NCBI RefSeq assembly: GCF_002794255.1
Contig: NZ_PGGW01000067.1
Span: 186,001-250,000, forward strand
Source of the DNA: Streptomyces carminius
GTDB taxonomy: Bacteria; Actinomycetota; Actinomycetes; Streptomycetales; Streptomycetaceae
Direction: 5' to 3'
Length of the DNA: 64,000 nt
Shown: positions 49,184-58,230 of the stretch, piece after piece
Layout: each line of letters opens with the position of its first letter
Position numbering within the stretch: position 1 is the stretch's first letter
Notes under the pieces: generated by a model
Told to the model about the DNA's origin: nothing
The model's input: the letters and a program-made list of their open reading frames with translations, nothing else
Databases searched by the model: none
Translations under genes and position numbers: made by a program

Positions 49184-49254
49184 TTCGCCGGTGGGAGGTG
49201 GGCCGGTCCCCGAGCCGTCGCCCCGAGTCGGACGGCAGGGGGATCCGGCGTCTG

Positions 49255-49668
49255 TCAGCTCTCCGCGAGGATGTGCGAGAGCTCGGTGTCGAGGTCGAAG
49301 TGCCGGTGTTCGGTGCCGGGGGGCACCGCGGCGTCGGTTCGCTTGAGGAAGGACTCCAGGGCCCGCGCGGGGGCCTCCAGCAGTGCCTCGCCCTCCGGGG
49401 AGCTGAGAGCGATGCAGACGACGCCCTGACCGTGGCTGCGGGACGGCCACACACGGACGTCGCCCGTACCTGTCGGGCGGTGCAGACCCTCCGCGAGGAG
49501 ATCGCGGGCGAACACCCACTCGACTGTCTCCTCGGCGCCGGTGTGGAAGGTGGCGTGGACGGCATAGGGGTCGGCCGTGTCATACCGCAGGCCCGCGGGC
49601 ACGGGCAGGGAGGACTCGCTCGATACAACGAGGCGCAGGTGCAGCTCGCAGCTGACCGTGGTGTTCAT
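49255..49668 (-). CDS. ssgB: Sporulation-specific cell-division activator SsgB
   Basis: 137 aa, ATG at 49668, exactly the SsgB length. It begins MNTTVSCELHLRLVV and has FHTGAEETVEWVFARDLLAEG, the core of SsgA-like proteins. SsgB, recruited by SsgA, positions FtsZ at the sites of sporulation septa in aerial hyphae. The protein is nearly invariant among streptomycetes and is the strongest taxonomic marker in the window. The gene is monocistronic, with 193 bp to the next start on both sides, and is expected to be developmentally controlled; no specific sigma site was assigned. Confidence 0.96.
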   Translation of the reverse strand: MNTTVSCELHLRLVVSSESSLPVPAGLRYDTADPYAVHATFHTGAEETVEWVFARDLLAEGLHRPTGTGDVRVWPSRSHGQGVVCIALSSPEGEALLEAPARALESFLKRTDAAVPPGTEHRHFDLDTELSHILAES

Positions 49669-49861
49669 AAGCGCCAGGGCCTTTCGCTCAGTGTGCGCTC
49701 GGGGATTCGCACGTCGGCCAAATCGACATGCCACCTACGGGACGGTTGTAAACCCCTCTGCCCTTTTTGTTTTCCTTGGCATCATTCGGATGGAGGAATG
49801 GTGTTTTGGGATGGCCGCCATCCCGGCGAATCCCGGTGAGGGCTCGGGTAGTCTGGGGCGG

Positions 49862-50254
49862 GTGGAAACCGAGAGTAAGGAACGGGCCCTCGGTTCACGG
49901 GCTCCGCGGTTCGTCAGATCCTCCCGGGCGCTCCATCTGAGCTGGCAGGTAGTGATCTTCCTGGCCGGGCTCGCCGTGGTGGTCGCCGGAGCGCTGATGC
50001 TCGTCCTCCCCGGCCCGGGCTGGTTCGTGATCTTCGCGGGGCTGGCGATCTGGGCGACCGAGTTCGTCTGGGCGCAGGTCGTCCTGCGCTGGACGCGGCG
50101 CAAGGTGTCCGAGGCGGCCAGGCGCGCGCTGGACCCGAAGGTGCGGCGGCGCAACATGCTCCTCACGGGGACCGGCGTCGCCGTCGCGGCGGTCCTGGTG
50201 GGCGTCTACCTGTACCGGTACGGGCTGGCGATGCCGTGGGAGGTCTCCTACTGA
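49862..50254 (+). CDS. TIGR02611-type small membrane protein
   Basis: 130 aa with a GTG at 49862, 7 bp after TAGTCT (49849-49854), hence leaderless. The core FLAGLAVVVAGALMLVLPGPGWFVIFAGLAIWATEFVWAQ contains the conserved LPGPGW turn between two hydrophobic helices of this family, followed by a basic loop and a third helix (about 103-122). The function is unknown. It lies next to ssgB in divergent orientation. Confidence 0.85.
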   Translation: METESKERALGSRAPRFVRSSRALHLSWQVVIFLAGLAVVVAGALMLVLPGPGWFVIFAGLAIWATEFVWAQVVLRWTRRKVSEAARRALDPKVRRRNMLLTGTGVAVAAVLVGVYLYRYGLAMPWEVSY

Positions 50255-50348
50255 GGGCCGACCGGGGCGGGGCGGCGGTTCCCCGGCGCCCGAGGGCTCC
50301 GGGGGCACGAGCAGCCGCTGACATACGGTAATGTTGGCGGCGCCACGA

Positions 50349-50420
50349 GGGCGATTAGCTCAGCGGGAGAGCGCTTCGTTCACACCGAAGAGGTCACTGG
50401 TTCGATCCCAGTATCGCCCA
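50349..50420 (+). tRNA. tRNA-Val (CAC), copy 1
   Basis: 72 nt. Acceptor GGGCGAT/ATCGCCC, anticodon loop TTCACAC (CAC) on a CTTCG/CGAAG stem, discriminator A, CCA not encoded. It reads GTG, a frequent valine codon in GC-rich genes. Confidence 0.95.
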
Positions 50421-50427
50421 CCGACGA

Positions 50428-50467
50428 CCGGGTCCCCGGAAGGCCGCAGAGCCTTCCGGGGACCCGG
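50428..50467 (+). terminator. 17-bp hairpin after tRNA-Val copy 1
   Basis: 50428-50444 pairs perfectly with 50451-50467 around a 6-nt loop, 7 bp after the tRNA. Confidence 0.8.
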
Positions 50468-50817
50468 CCGCGTGGTGTCGCCGCCGCTTTGCCGCTCCCG
50501 GCGGGAAAACGGCGGCCCGCCGGGCGTCGTCTTCTCCTGGAACGTGAGCGCGGTGAATTCCATACGGAAGCCAACTCCCGTGCCGCGAAAGGCATTCCGC
50601 CGGGCGCCCGCCGGAACTCCCCGTGTTCCGCGCGCATACGGGCGGCCGGAGGCGGAGGTCCGCGGGTGGCTGCCGGGACTGCCGGCCCTTCCCCGGCGAC
50701 GCGCGCCGGAGGGTGCCCACCGCGCCGCCGGCCGGCGGCGCGGTGGGCCGGGGCGGAAGCGGTTTGGATGAACGCCCGGCCGCCCTGTATGGTTCTCGTC
50801 GTGCCGAGGCACCACGA
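50468..50817. other. Gap between the two tRNA-Val (CAC) genes
   Basis: Together with the terminator, 397 bp separate the tRNA copies. No open frame with a ribosome binding site and no other RNA were found. It must contain the promoter of the second tRNA. Confidence 0.5.
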
Positions 50818-50889
50818 GGGCGATTAGCTCAGCGGGAGAGCGCTTCGTTCACACCGAAGAGGTCACTGGTTCGATCCCAGTATCGCCCA
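50818..50889 (+). tRNA. tRNA-Val (CAC), copy 2
   Basis: 72 nt, same sequence as the copy at 50349-50420. It is followed by its own terminator. Confidence 0.95.
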
Positions 50890-50895
50890 CAGCAC

Positions 50896-50932
50896 CGGGG
50901 AGCCGGTCCCTCATGGAGGGGCCGGCTCCCCG
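50896..50932 (+). terminator. 17-bp hairpin after tRNA-Val copy 2
   Basis: 50896-50912 pairs with 50916-50932 with a single G-T wobble and a 3-nt loop. It isolates the tRNA from thrS. Confidence 0.75.
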
Positions 50933-51187
50933 TTCTCGTGGTTCTCGCGGTTCTCGCGTCCGCGCCGCCCTTGTCCGGGGGGTTGCGTGCCGGGGCAGGG
51001 ACGGGCACTCTCGGGGCCGCCATCCGGCACGCCGGTCCCGTCTCCGGACGGGACCGGTTCCACCCGCCGTCCCCGGCCGTTCCGGGGGCCGCAATCGTTT
51101 CGCGGGCGGGGCGCCCGGCTCGGTACGATTCACGGAGCGCAGCGATCGCTGACGCGCACCGAGACAGCAGGCAGTCAGGAGAGACCG

Positions 51188-53167
51188 GTGACGGACGTCC
51201 GTGTGATCATCCAACGCGATTCCGAGCGGGAAGAGCGCGTGGTGACCACGGGCACCACGGCCGCCGCACTCTTCGAGGGCGACCGCTCCGTCGTCGCCGC
51301 CCGCGTCGCCGGGCAGCTGAAGGACCTGGCGTACGAGGTCGCCGACGGCGACGAGGTCGAGCCGGTGGAGATGTCCAGCCCCGACGGGCTGGACATCCTG
51401 CGGCACTCCACCGCGCACGTCATGGCCCAGGCCGTGCAGGACCTCTTCCCCGAGGCCAAACTCGGCATCGGCCCGCCCGTCAAGGACGGCTTCTACTACG
51501 ACTTCGACGTCCCCGAGCCGTTCACCCCGGAGGACCTCAAGCGCATCGAGAAGCGGATGCAGGAGATCGTCAAACGCGGCCAGCGCTTCTCCCGCCGGGT
51601 GACCGGCGACGAGGAGGCCCGCGAGGAGCTGGCCGCGGAGCCGTACAAGCTGGAGCTGATCGGGCTCAAGGGCAACGCCGCCGAGGCCGCCGAGGGAGCG
51701 TCGGCCGAGGTCGGTACGGGCGAGCTGACCATCTACGACAACCTCGACGCCAAGACGGGCGAGCTGTGCTGGAAGGACCTGTGCCGCGGCCCGCACCTGC
51801 CGACCACCCGCACCATCCCGGCGTTCAGACTGATGCGCTCGGCCGCCGCCTACTGGCGGGGCAGTGAGAAGAACCCGCAGCTCCAGCGGATCTACGGCAC
51901 CGCCTGGCCGTCGAAGGACGAGCTGAAGGCGTATCTGGAGTTCCTGGCGGAGGCCGAGAAGCGCGACCACCGCAAGCTCGGCGCCGAGCTGGACCTGTTC
52001 TCCATCCCGGAGGAGATCGGCTCGGGCCTCGCGGTCTTCCACCCCAGGGGCGGCATCATCCGCCGCACCATGGAGGACTACTCCCGCAGGCGCCACGAGG
52101 AGGCGGGCTACGAGTTCGTCTACACCCCGCACGCCACCAAGGGGAAGCTCTTCGAGAAGTCGGGCCACCTGGACTGGTACGCCGACGGCATGTACCCGCC
52201 CATGAAGCTCGACGAGGGCGTGGACTACTACCTCAAGCCCATGAACTGCCCCATGCACAACCTGATCTTCGACGCGCGGGGGCGTTCGTACCGCGAGCTG
52301 CCCCTGCGGCTGTTCGAGTTCGGCACCGTGTACCGCTACGAGAAGTCGGGTGTCGTGCACGGTCTGACCCGGGCGCGGGGCTTCACCCAGGACGACGCGC
52401 ACATCTACTGCACCAGGGAGCAGATGGCGGACGAGCTCGACTCGCTGCTGACCTTCGTGCTCGACCTGCTGCGCGACTACGGCCTGGCGGACTTCTACCT
52501 GGAGCTGTCCACCAAGGACCCGGAGAAGTTCGTCGGGACGGACGAGAACTGGGAGGAGGCCACCGAGATCCTGCGCCGGGCCGCCGGAAAGCAGGGGCTG
52601 GAACTGGTCATGGACCCGGGTGGCGCCGCCTTCTACGGGCCGAAGATCTCGGTGCAGGCGCGGGACGCCATCGGCCGGACCTGGCAGATGTCCACCATCC
52701 AGGTCGACTTCAACCTTCCCGAGCTCTTCGACCTGGAGTACACCGCCCCCGACGGCTCCCGGCAGCGGCCGGTGATGATCCACCGGGCGCTGTTCGGCAG
52801 TATCGAGCGGTTCTTCGCCGTGCTGCTGGAGCACTACGCGGGTGCCTTCCCGGCCTGGCTGGCTCCGGTCCAGGCGGTCGGCATCCCGATCGGTGACGCG
52901 CACGTCCCGTATCTGGAGGAGTTCGCCGTGCGGGCGAAGGCCGCCGGGCTGCGGGTGGAGGTGGACTCCTCCGCGGACCGGATGCAGAAGAAGATCAGGA
53001 ACGCGCAGAAGAACAAGGTGCCGTTCATGGTCATCGCCGGGGACGAGGACATGGCGGCCGGGGCGGTCAGCTTCCGTTACCGGGACGGCTCGCAGAAGAA
53101 CGGCGTTCCGCGTGACGAGGCGATCGCCGAGATCGCCGACGCGGTGGAGCGCCGGATCCAGGTGTGA
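51188..53167 (+). CDS. thrS: Threonyl-tRNA synthetase
   Basis: 659 aa, GTG at 51188 with GGAG upstream; TACGAT at 51124-51129 is a likely -10 box. Residues 1-62 are the TGS domain. The editing domain (about 65-240) has the HSTAHVMAQAV zinc site and later CRGPHLPTT. The class II core (about 250-540) shows MNCPMHNLIF, FEFGTVYRYEKSGVVHGLTRARGFTQDDAHI, and motif 3 HRALFGSIERFFAVLLEH. The C-terminal anticodon domain is 550-655. It charges tRNA-Thr and edits Ser-tRNA-Thr. It heads the conserved thrS-HIT-pgsA-acyltransferase-pimA order. No T-box was seen in the 298-bp upstream gap. Confidence 0.97.
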   Translation: MTDVRVIIQRDSEREERVVTTGTTAAALFEGDRSVVAARVAGQLKDLAYEVADGDEVEPVEMSSPDGLDILRHSTAHVMAQAVQDLFPEAKLGIGPPVKDGFYYDFDVPEPFTPEDLKRIEKRMQEIVKRGQRFSRRVTGDEEAREELAAEPYKLELIGLKGNAAEAAEGASAEVGTGELTIYDNLDAKTGELCWKDLCRGPHLPTTRTIPAFRLMRSAAAYWRGSEKNPQLQRIYGTAWPSKDELKAYLEFLAEAEKRDHRKLGAELDLFSIPEEIGSGLAVFHPRGGIIRRTMEDYSRRRHEEAGYEFVYTPHATKGKLFEKSGHLDWYADGMYPPMKLDEGVDYYLKPMNCPMHNLIFDARGRSYRELPLRLFEFGTVYRYEKSGVVHGLTRARGFTQDDAHIYCTREQMADELDSLLTFVLDLLRDYGLADFYLELSTKDPEKFVGTDENWEEATEILRRAAGKQGLELVMDPGGAAFYGPKISVQARDAIGRTWQMSTIQVDFNLPELFDLEYTAPDGSRQRPVMIHRALFGSIERFFAVLLEHYAGAFPAWLAPVQAVGIPIGDAHVPYLEEFAVRAKAAGLRVEVDSSADRMQKKIRNAQKNKVPFMVIAGDEDMAAGAVSFRYRDGSQKNGVPRDEAIAEIADAVERRIQV

Positions 53168-53192
53168 CCCGGTCCCCGCGGCAGCGGGGACT

Positions 53193-53230
53193 CCCGCGGG
53201 GACGGCCTCCGGTGGAGCCGTCCCCGCGGG
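53193..53230 (+). terminator. Hairpin after thrS
   Basis: CCCGCGGGGACGGC (53193-53206) pairs perfectly with 53217-53230; the loop can form three further pairs. It precedes a new promoter for the HIT gene. Confidence 0.7.
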
Positions 53231-53254
53231 GCGTACGGCCACCGGTGGGCGCTT

Positions 53255-53260
53255 TATGCT
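53255..53260 (+). promoter_or_regulatory. -10 box (TATGCT) for a leaderless HIT gene
   Basis: TATGCT ends 7 bp before the ATG at 53268, giving a leaderless transcript independent of thrS. Confidence 0.5.
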
Positions 53261-53267
53261 GGCCAGC

Positions 53268-53816
53268 ATGAGCAGCGAGCCGGAGCAGCAGATCGGAGTG
53301 GGGTCGCCGGACGCCTTTCAGCGCCTGTGGACGCCCCACCGGATGGCCTACATCCAGGGGGAGAACAAGCCGAGCGGCCCGGGGGCCGGCGACGGCTGCC
53401 CGTTCTGCTCCATCCCGGCCAAGTCCGACGAGGACGGGCTGGTGCTCGCCCGAGGCGAGTACGTCTACGCGGTGCTCAACCTCTATCCGTACACCGGTGG
53501 CCATCTGATGGTGGTCCCCTTCCGGCACGTCGCCGACTACACCGACCTCACGGACGAGGAGACGGCGGAACTGGCCGAGCACACCAAGCGGGCGATGCGG
53601 GCGCTGCGCGCGGCCTCCGGGGCGCAGGGGTTCAACATCGGGATGAACCAGGGTGCGGTGGCGGGCGCCGGGATCGCCGCCCATCTGCACCAGCACATCG
53701 TGCCGCGCTGGGGAGGGGACACCAACTTCATGCCGGTGGTGGGGCACACCAGGGTGCTGCCCCAGCTCCTGGCCGACACCCGCCGGATGCTCGCCGAGGC
53801 CTGGCCCGCCGGCTGA
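53268..53816 (+). CDS. HIT-family protein (Ap4A phosphorylase-like)
   Basis: 182 aa from the ATG at 53268. The HIT motif is HLHQHIVPRW (H-x-H-x-H) after GAVAGAGIAA. CPFCSIPAKSDEDG in the N-terminal part and LNLYPYTGGHLMVVPFRHV are typical of the branch containing mycobacterial Rv2613c, described as a diadenosine tetraphosphate phosphorylase. It follows thrS in both lineages, and synthetases make Ap4A as a by-product, which supports a clean-up role (inference). Confidence 0.9.
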   Translation: MSSEPEQQIGVGSPDAFQRLWTPHRMAYIQGENKPSGPGAGDGCPFCSIPAKSDEDGLVLARGEYVYAVLNLYPYTGGHLMVVPFRHVADYTDLTDEETAELAEHTKRAMRALRAASGAQGFNIGMNQGAVAGAGIAAHLHQHIVPRWGGDTNFMPVVGHTRVLPQLLADTRRMLAEAWPAG

Positions 53817-53926
53817 GACCCGGCGGCGGCTCCGCGACGGCGAACCCGGCCGCCCCGTCCCGGCAGGGGGCGGGGCGGTTCGCGTCGTCCGGCGCGCACC
53901 GGGGAACGGGGCCGTCAGGGGCCGGG

Positions 53927-55600
53927 TCAGAGGTTGTAGAGGTCCGGCTGCCCCGGTTCGGCGGCCTGCACCTGACCGCTGAGCGCCAGCGAGCGGGCAC
54001 CGAACTTCTCGGTGTCCACGCCGTTCTCCTGCAGCACCTTCAGGACCGCCGCGTGCACCGCCCGCAGCACCGGTGTGGCCGTCCGCAGGGCGTCGTCGGC
54101 CATGAAGCGGTGCCGCCACGGCTTGTCGGCCCACACGTGCCGCAGCCCGAAGGGCTCGGGCAGGGACAGCTTGCCGCCCAGGAAGTCCAGCACCGGCGGG
54201 AACCAGGTCAGCGGGGCGCGGGCCGCCAGCCGCACCACCTCCTTGGCCTCGATCAGGGGGAGCTCGATGTCCTTGGTCTCCCAGAACCGGACCGACTTGG
54301 AGACCGTCTTCTTCCTCGGTGAGGGCTTGCCGAAGAAGGCCGGGTGCACCGGGCCCAGCGCGTGGCCGGTGACCTCGATGCGCAGGGTGTGGTGGAGGAG
54401 GGTCACGTTGACCAGCATGGTCAGCACCAGCTGGCCGTCCCACAGGATGAACTGGACACCGAGGTAGTGGCGGTTGCCGCTGCCGAACTGCTGCTCGTTG
54501 CAGATCCGCTGGACCTCGAAGTCCTTGAAGCTGTACGCCTCGACCTCCTGGCCGTCCGGACGGGACACTTCGCCGGCGCCCTCCCCGATCGGTGCGACGA
54601 CCCAGTGCCGGACGACGGGGGCGGGGAAGCCCCCGGTGTGCACCGGGGTGCGCTCCAGCAGGCGCAGCCGGTCGTGGATCGCGCGGGCCACGTCCCAGCT
54701 GCGGAAGGGGTTGATCTCGCTGCCGGGCTCGGCGGGCACCAGCTCCTCGGCGAGCTGCCAGCTTCCCCAGCGGGTACCCATGCCGAGGATGCCCTTGGGG
54801 CCGGCGTAGAAGACGAGATTGCTGCGCTGCTCGGCCGCCAGCTTGGCCAGGTTCAGCCGGATCGTCTCGGCACCCGCGTCCCCGGGGGCGTGCGGCACGG
54901 CCTCGGGGATCTTGGCGCCTATGCCGCCGCCGCTGAGCAGCCCCGCCCAGCGGGACCGCAGATCCTTGGCGTAGCGCTCGCAGATCCGTTTGGCCAGCAG
55001 CCAGCCGACGACCGGGGCGACCAGCATGACGCGCAGGTAGATCCCCCAGAACCCGGTGAACGGCAGCATGACGACGAAGATCACCGCGAGCACGCCCAGC
55101 GCGGCGATCGCGACGGCGCCCAGCAGCCCGGAGCTCTTGTCCTGGGCACCCGCCAGGGTCCGGCGCAGCTGGAACCCGCCGAGCCACAGCAGGACGCCGG
55201 GCAGGAAGAGCAGCCCGAAGACCACCATCACGGCGGTGAGCCGGATGTCCCGCTCCCGGCGGATGCGGTTGGCCGCCAGGCAGTGCTCGACCACGGTCTG
55301 CGGCTCGCAGCCGAAGGACTGGATCAGCGGTTTGCGGCCGGCGCCGAGCATCCGCGTCTGGACGGCCCGGGCGAAGGCCTCGCCCAGGTTCGGCTCGAAG
55401 AGCGAGAACCGGGGTGCCGAGACCTTGGCGTTCTCGTTCGCCGCGGTCAGGTCCGTCACCGGGCCGTCGCGGTAGGCGGCCGAGGCGAGCGCCTGGGTGG
55501 GCGCGGTCTGCCCGCCGCTCCCGGTCAGCGGGATCTGCGCACCGGGACTGAAGTCGTACGCGCCCGCGCCGTCATCGAAGCCCGCCAATGGTGCCCCCAC
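53927..55600 (-). CDS. Large membrane protein of unknown function
   Basis: 557 aa, GTG start at 55600. Residues 1-110 are polar. Hydrophobic helices are seen at about 120-142, 155-180 and 183-203 (VMVVFGLLFLPGVLLWLGGF; AVIFVVMLPFTGFWGIYL), followed by a soluble domain of about 350 residues (VFYAGPKGILGMGTRWGSW; HYLGVQFILWDGQLVLTMLVNVTLLHHTL). No known domain or enzyme motif was recognised. It breaks the otherwise conserved thrS-to-pimA order together with the EF-G-like gene, which lies 143 bp upstream on the same strand. Confidence 0.82.
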   Translation of the reverse strand: MGAPLAGFDDGAGAYDFSPGAQIPLTGSGGQTAPTQALASAAYRDGPVTDLTAANENAKVSAPRFSLFEPNLGEAFARAVQTRMLGAGRKPLIQSFGCEPQTVVEHCLAANRIRRERDIRLTAVMVVFGLLFLPGVLLWLGGFQLRRTLAGAQDKSSGLLGAVAIAALGVLAVIFVVMLPFTGFWGIYLRVMLVAPVVGWLLAKRICERYAKDLRSRWAGLLSGGGIGAKIPEAVPHAPGDAGAETIRLNLAKLAAEQRSNLVFYAGPKGILGMGTRWGSWQLAEELVPAEPGSEINPFRSWDVARAIHDRLRLLERTPVHTGGFPAPVVRHWVVAPIGEGAGEVSRPDGQEVEAYSFKDFEVQRICNEQQFGSGNRHYLGVQFILWDGQLVLTMLVNVTLLHHTLRIEVTGHALGPVHPAFFGKPSPRKKTVSKSVRFWETKDIELPLIEAKEVVRLAARAPLTWFPPVLDFLGGKLSLPEPFGLRHVWADKPWRHRFMADDALRTATPVLRAVHAAVLKVLQENGVDTEKFGARSLALSGQVQAAEPGQPDLYNL

Positions 55601-55743
55601 TCCGCTCTGCCGTCCGGCGACAGGACCGTCTCCACCGTTCCCAACCCGGGCCCGCCGTACACCTGTTGCGCACCGACGCGCCCGGGTGCGTGCCGTTGCG
55701 CGTGCGGTTGCGCGTTCCGTTTCAGCGTAGCCTCAATCCGTCG

Positions 55744-57945
55744 TCACACCACGCCGCTTTCGGCCTGCTCGCGGATCCTGGCGGCCAGTTGCCGCGGCAC
55801 CGGCTCGTGGCGCGCGTAGGAGCGGGCGAACCGGCCCGTGCCGTGGGTGAGGGACCGCAGGTCCACCGCGTAGCGGTCGAGCCCGGTCTCCGGGACCTCC
55901 GCGCGGACCAGGGTGGTGCCGCCGGGGATCTGCTCGGTGCCGACGACCCTGCCGCGCCGGCCCGACAGATCGCTCATCACCGTGCCCACGTACTCGTCGG
56001 GCACCGACACCCGCACCTCGGCGACCGGCTCCAGCAGATGGATCCGCGCTCCGGAGGCCGCCTCGCGCAGGGCCAGGGCGCCGGCCGTCTGGAAGGCGGC
56101 GTCGGAGGAGTCCACCGAGTGCGCCTTGCCGTCGGTGAGCGTGACCCGGAAGTCCACCAGCGGGTGCCCGGCGGCCACCCCGCGCGCGGCCTGGGCCCGT
56201 ACGCCCTTCTCCACCGAAGGGATGAACTGGCGCGGTACGGCACCGCCCACCACCCGGTCGACGAACTCGATGCCGGAGCCGGCCGGCAGCGGCTCCACGG
56301 TGATCTCGCAGACGGCGTACTGGCCGTGGCCGCCGGACTGCTTGACGTGCCGGCCGCGCCCGGCGGCCGGCTCGGCGAAGGTCTCGCGCAGGGCCACCTT
56401 GTGGGGCACGGCGTCCACCCGCACCCCGCAGCGGGTGCGCAGCCGCTCCAGTGCCACGTCCCGGTGCGCCTCGCCCATGCACCACAGCACCACCTGGCGG
56501 GTGTCGGGGTTCTGCTCCAGGCGCAGGGTGGGATCCTCGGCGGTCAGCCGGGCCAGCCCCTGGGAGAGCCGGTCCTCGTCGGCCCGGCCGTGCGCCTCGA
56601 CGGCGACCGGCAGCAGCGGGTCGGGCATCACCCAGGGCTCCATCAGCAGCGGGTCGTCCTTGTCCGACAGGGTGTCGCCGGTCTCGGCCCGGGAGAGTTT
56701 GGCGACACAGGCCAGATCGCCCGCGACGGCCCTGGGCAGCTGCCGCTGCTGCCTGCCGAAGGGGGCGGACAGGGCGCCGACGCGCTCGTCCTCGTCGTGG
56801 TCCTCATGACCGCGGTCGGCCATGCCGTGGCCGGACACGTGCACGGTGGCGTCCGGGCGCAGGGTGCCGGAGAAGACCCTCACCAGCGACATCCGGCCGA
56901 CGTAGGGGTCGGAGGAGGTCTTGACGACCTCGGCCGCCAGCGGGCCGTCCGGGTCGCAGGACAGGGGGGCGCGGGGCCGTCCGTCGGGGGTGGTGACCAG
57001 CGGGATCTCCCGCTCCTCGGGGGTGGGGAAACCGCCGGTGATCAGTTCCAGCAGTTCCACGGTGCCCAGGCCCTGCCGGGCGCCTCCCGCCGCGGGGGCG
57101 GCGGCCAGGACGGGGTGGAAGGAGCCGCGGGCGACGGCCTTCTCCAGGTCCGCGACCAGCGTCTGCACGTCGATCTCCGCGCCGCCGAGGTAGCGGTCCA
57201 TGAGGGTCTCGTCCTCGCTCTCGGCGATGATGCCCTCGATGAGCCGGTTGCGGGCCTCCTCGATCAGGGGCAGGTGGCCGGGGTCAGGGGCGCGTTCGGC
57301 GCGCTCGCCGGAGGAGTAGTCGAAGATCCGCCGGGACAGCAGCCCGATCAGCCCGGCGACCGGGGCGTGCCCGTCGCGGCCCGGCTCCCCGTGCAGGGGC
57401 AGGTACAGGGGGAGCACGGCGTCGGGGTCGTCGGCCCCGAAGACCTGCCGGCAGACCTCGGTCATCTCGCCGAAGTCCGCGCGCGACGCCTCCAGATGGG
57501 TGATGACCAGGGCGCGCGGCATGCCGACCGCCGCGCACTCCTCCCACAGCAACCGGGTGGAGCCGTTCACCCCGTCCGCGGCGGAGACGACGAAGAGGGC
57601 CGCGTCCGCCGCCCGCAGACCGGCCCTCAGCTCTCCGACGAAGTCGGCGTAACCCGGGGTGTCCAGTAGGTTGATCTTGGTGCCGCGCCACTGCACGGGC
57701 ACCAGCGAGAGCTGCACCGAGCGCTGCTGCCGGTGCTCGATCCCGTCGTGGTCGGAGAGGCTGTCGCCGTCCTCGACCCGGCCCGCGCGGCCCACCGCGC
57801 CCGAGGTCAGGGCCAGGGCCTCCACCAGCGTCGTCTTCCCCGAGCCGCGGTGGCCGACCAGTACCACGTTCCGGATGGAACCGGGCCGGTCGGCCACCGG
57901 TGCCCTGCCGGCGGCCCCGGGGTGTGTGCTCGTCCTGTCGCCCAT
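55744..57945 (-). CDS. Elongation factor G-like GTPase (EF-G2 type)
   Basis: 733 aa, ATG at 57945 with GGGAGG upstream. G1 is GHRGSGKTT (31-39) and G3 is DTPG (95-98). In place of G4 NKxD it has THLE (149-152, VITHLEASRADF), and switch I is EHRQQRSVQLS rather than the EF-G RGITI type. EF-G domains II to V follow (DPYVGRMSLVRVFSG; ETFAEPAAGRGRHVKQSGGHGQYA; LLEPVAEVRVSVPDEYVG). It belongs to the divergent FusA2-like group whose role in translation or stress is unclear. The canonical fusA is not in the window. Confidence 0.92.
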   Translation of the reverse strand: MGDRTSTHPGAAGRAPVADRPGSIRNVVLVGHRGSGKTTLVEALALTSGAVGRAGRVEDGDSLSDHDGIEHRQQRSVQLSLVPVQWRGTKINLLDTPGYADFVGELRAGLRAADAALFVVSAADGVNGSTRLLWEECAAVGMPRALVITHLEASRADFGEMTEVCRQVFGADDPDAVLPLYLPLHGEPGRDGHAPVAGLIGLLSRRIFDYSSGERAERAPDPGHLPLIEEARNRLIEGIIAESEDETLMDRYLGGAEIDVQTLVADLEKAVARGSFHPVLAAAPAAGGARQGLGTVELLELITGGFPTPEEREIPLVTTPDGRPRAPLSCDPDGPLAAEVVKTSSDPYVGRMSLVRVFSGTLRPDATVHVSGHGMADRGHEDHDEDERVGALSAPFGRQQRQLPRAVAGDLACVAKLSRAETGDTLSDKDDPLLMEPWVMPDPLLPVAVEAHGRADEDRLSQGLARLTAEDPTLRLEQNPDTRQVVLWCMGEAHRDVALERLRTRCGVRVDAVPHKVALRETFAEPAAGRGRHVKQSGGHGQYAVCEITVEPLPAGSGIEFVDRVVGGAVPRQFIPSVEKGVRAQAARGVAAGHPLVDFRVTLTDGKAHSVDSSDAAFQTAGALALREAASGARIHLLEPVAEVRVSVPDEYVGTVMSDLSGRRGRVVGTEQIPGGTTLVRAEVPETGLDRYAVDLRSLTHGTGRFARSYARHEPVPRQLAARIREQAESGVV

Positions 57946-58230
57946 GGCTTCCGCCTCCCGGTCGGCCCCGCGGGGCCGGATGCTCGGATCGGATGGGTCG
58001 CGCACCTCGCACGGGATGTGCTGCTTCCGAGCGTCCCACCGGGGCCGGACTCCGTCCATACGTGGCGCATGCCGATACTCGGCGCACACGGAGCGGGAGG
58101 TTCCGTAACGGTCGTATCCGGACATGATCGGCTCCGGGTGCCCGGCCCGTGGCGGGCCGGCGGGGGCTGACTACGATGGGCCCGCCGGCGGCTCCCTGGC
58201 CACCGGCCCGCATCAACCCCCGGGAAGGCC

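Noticed and set aside
50890..51187. T-box or attenuator before thrS (and similarly before pheS, 3053-3173)
   Set aside because: No T-box core sequence, no Thr- or Phe-rich leader peptide and no terminator/antiterminator pair were found.
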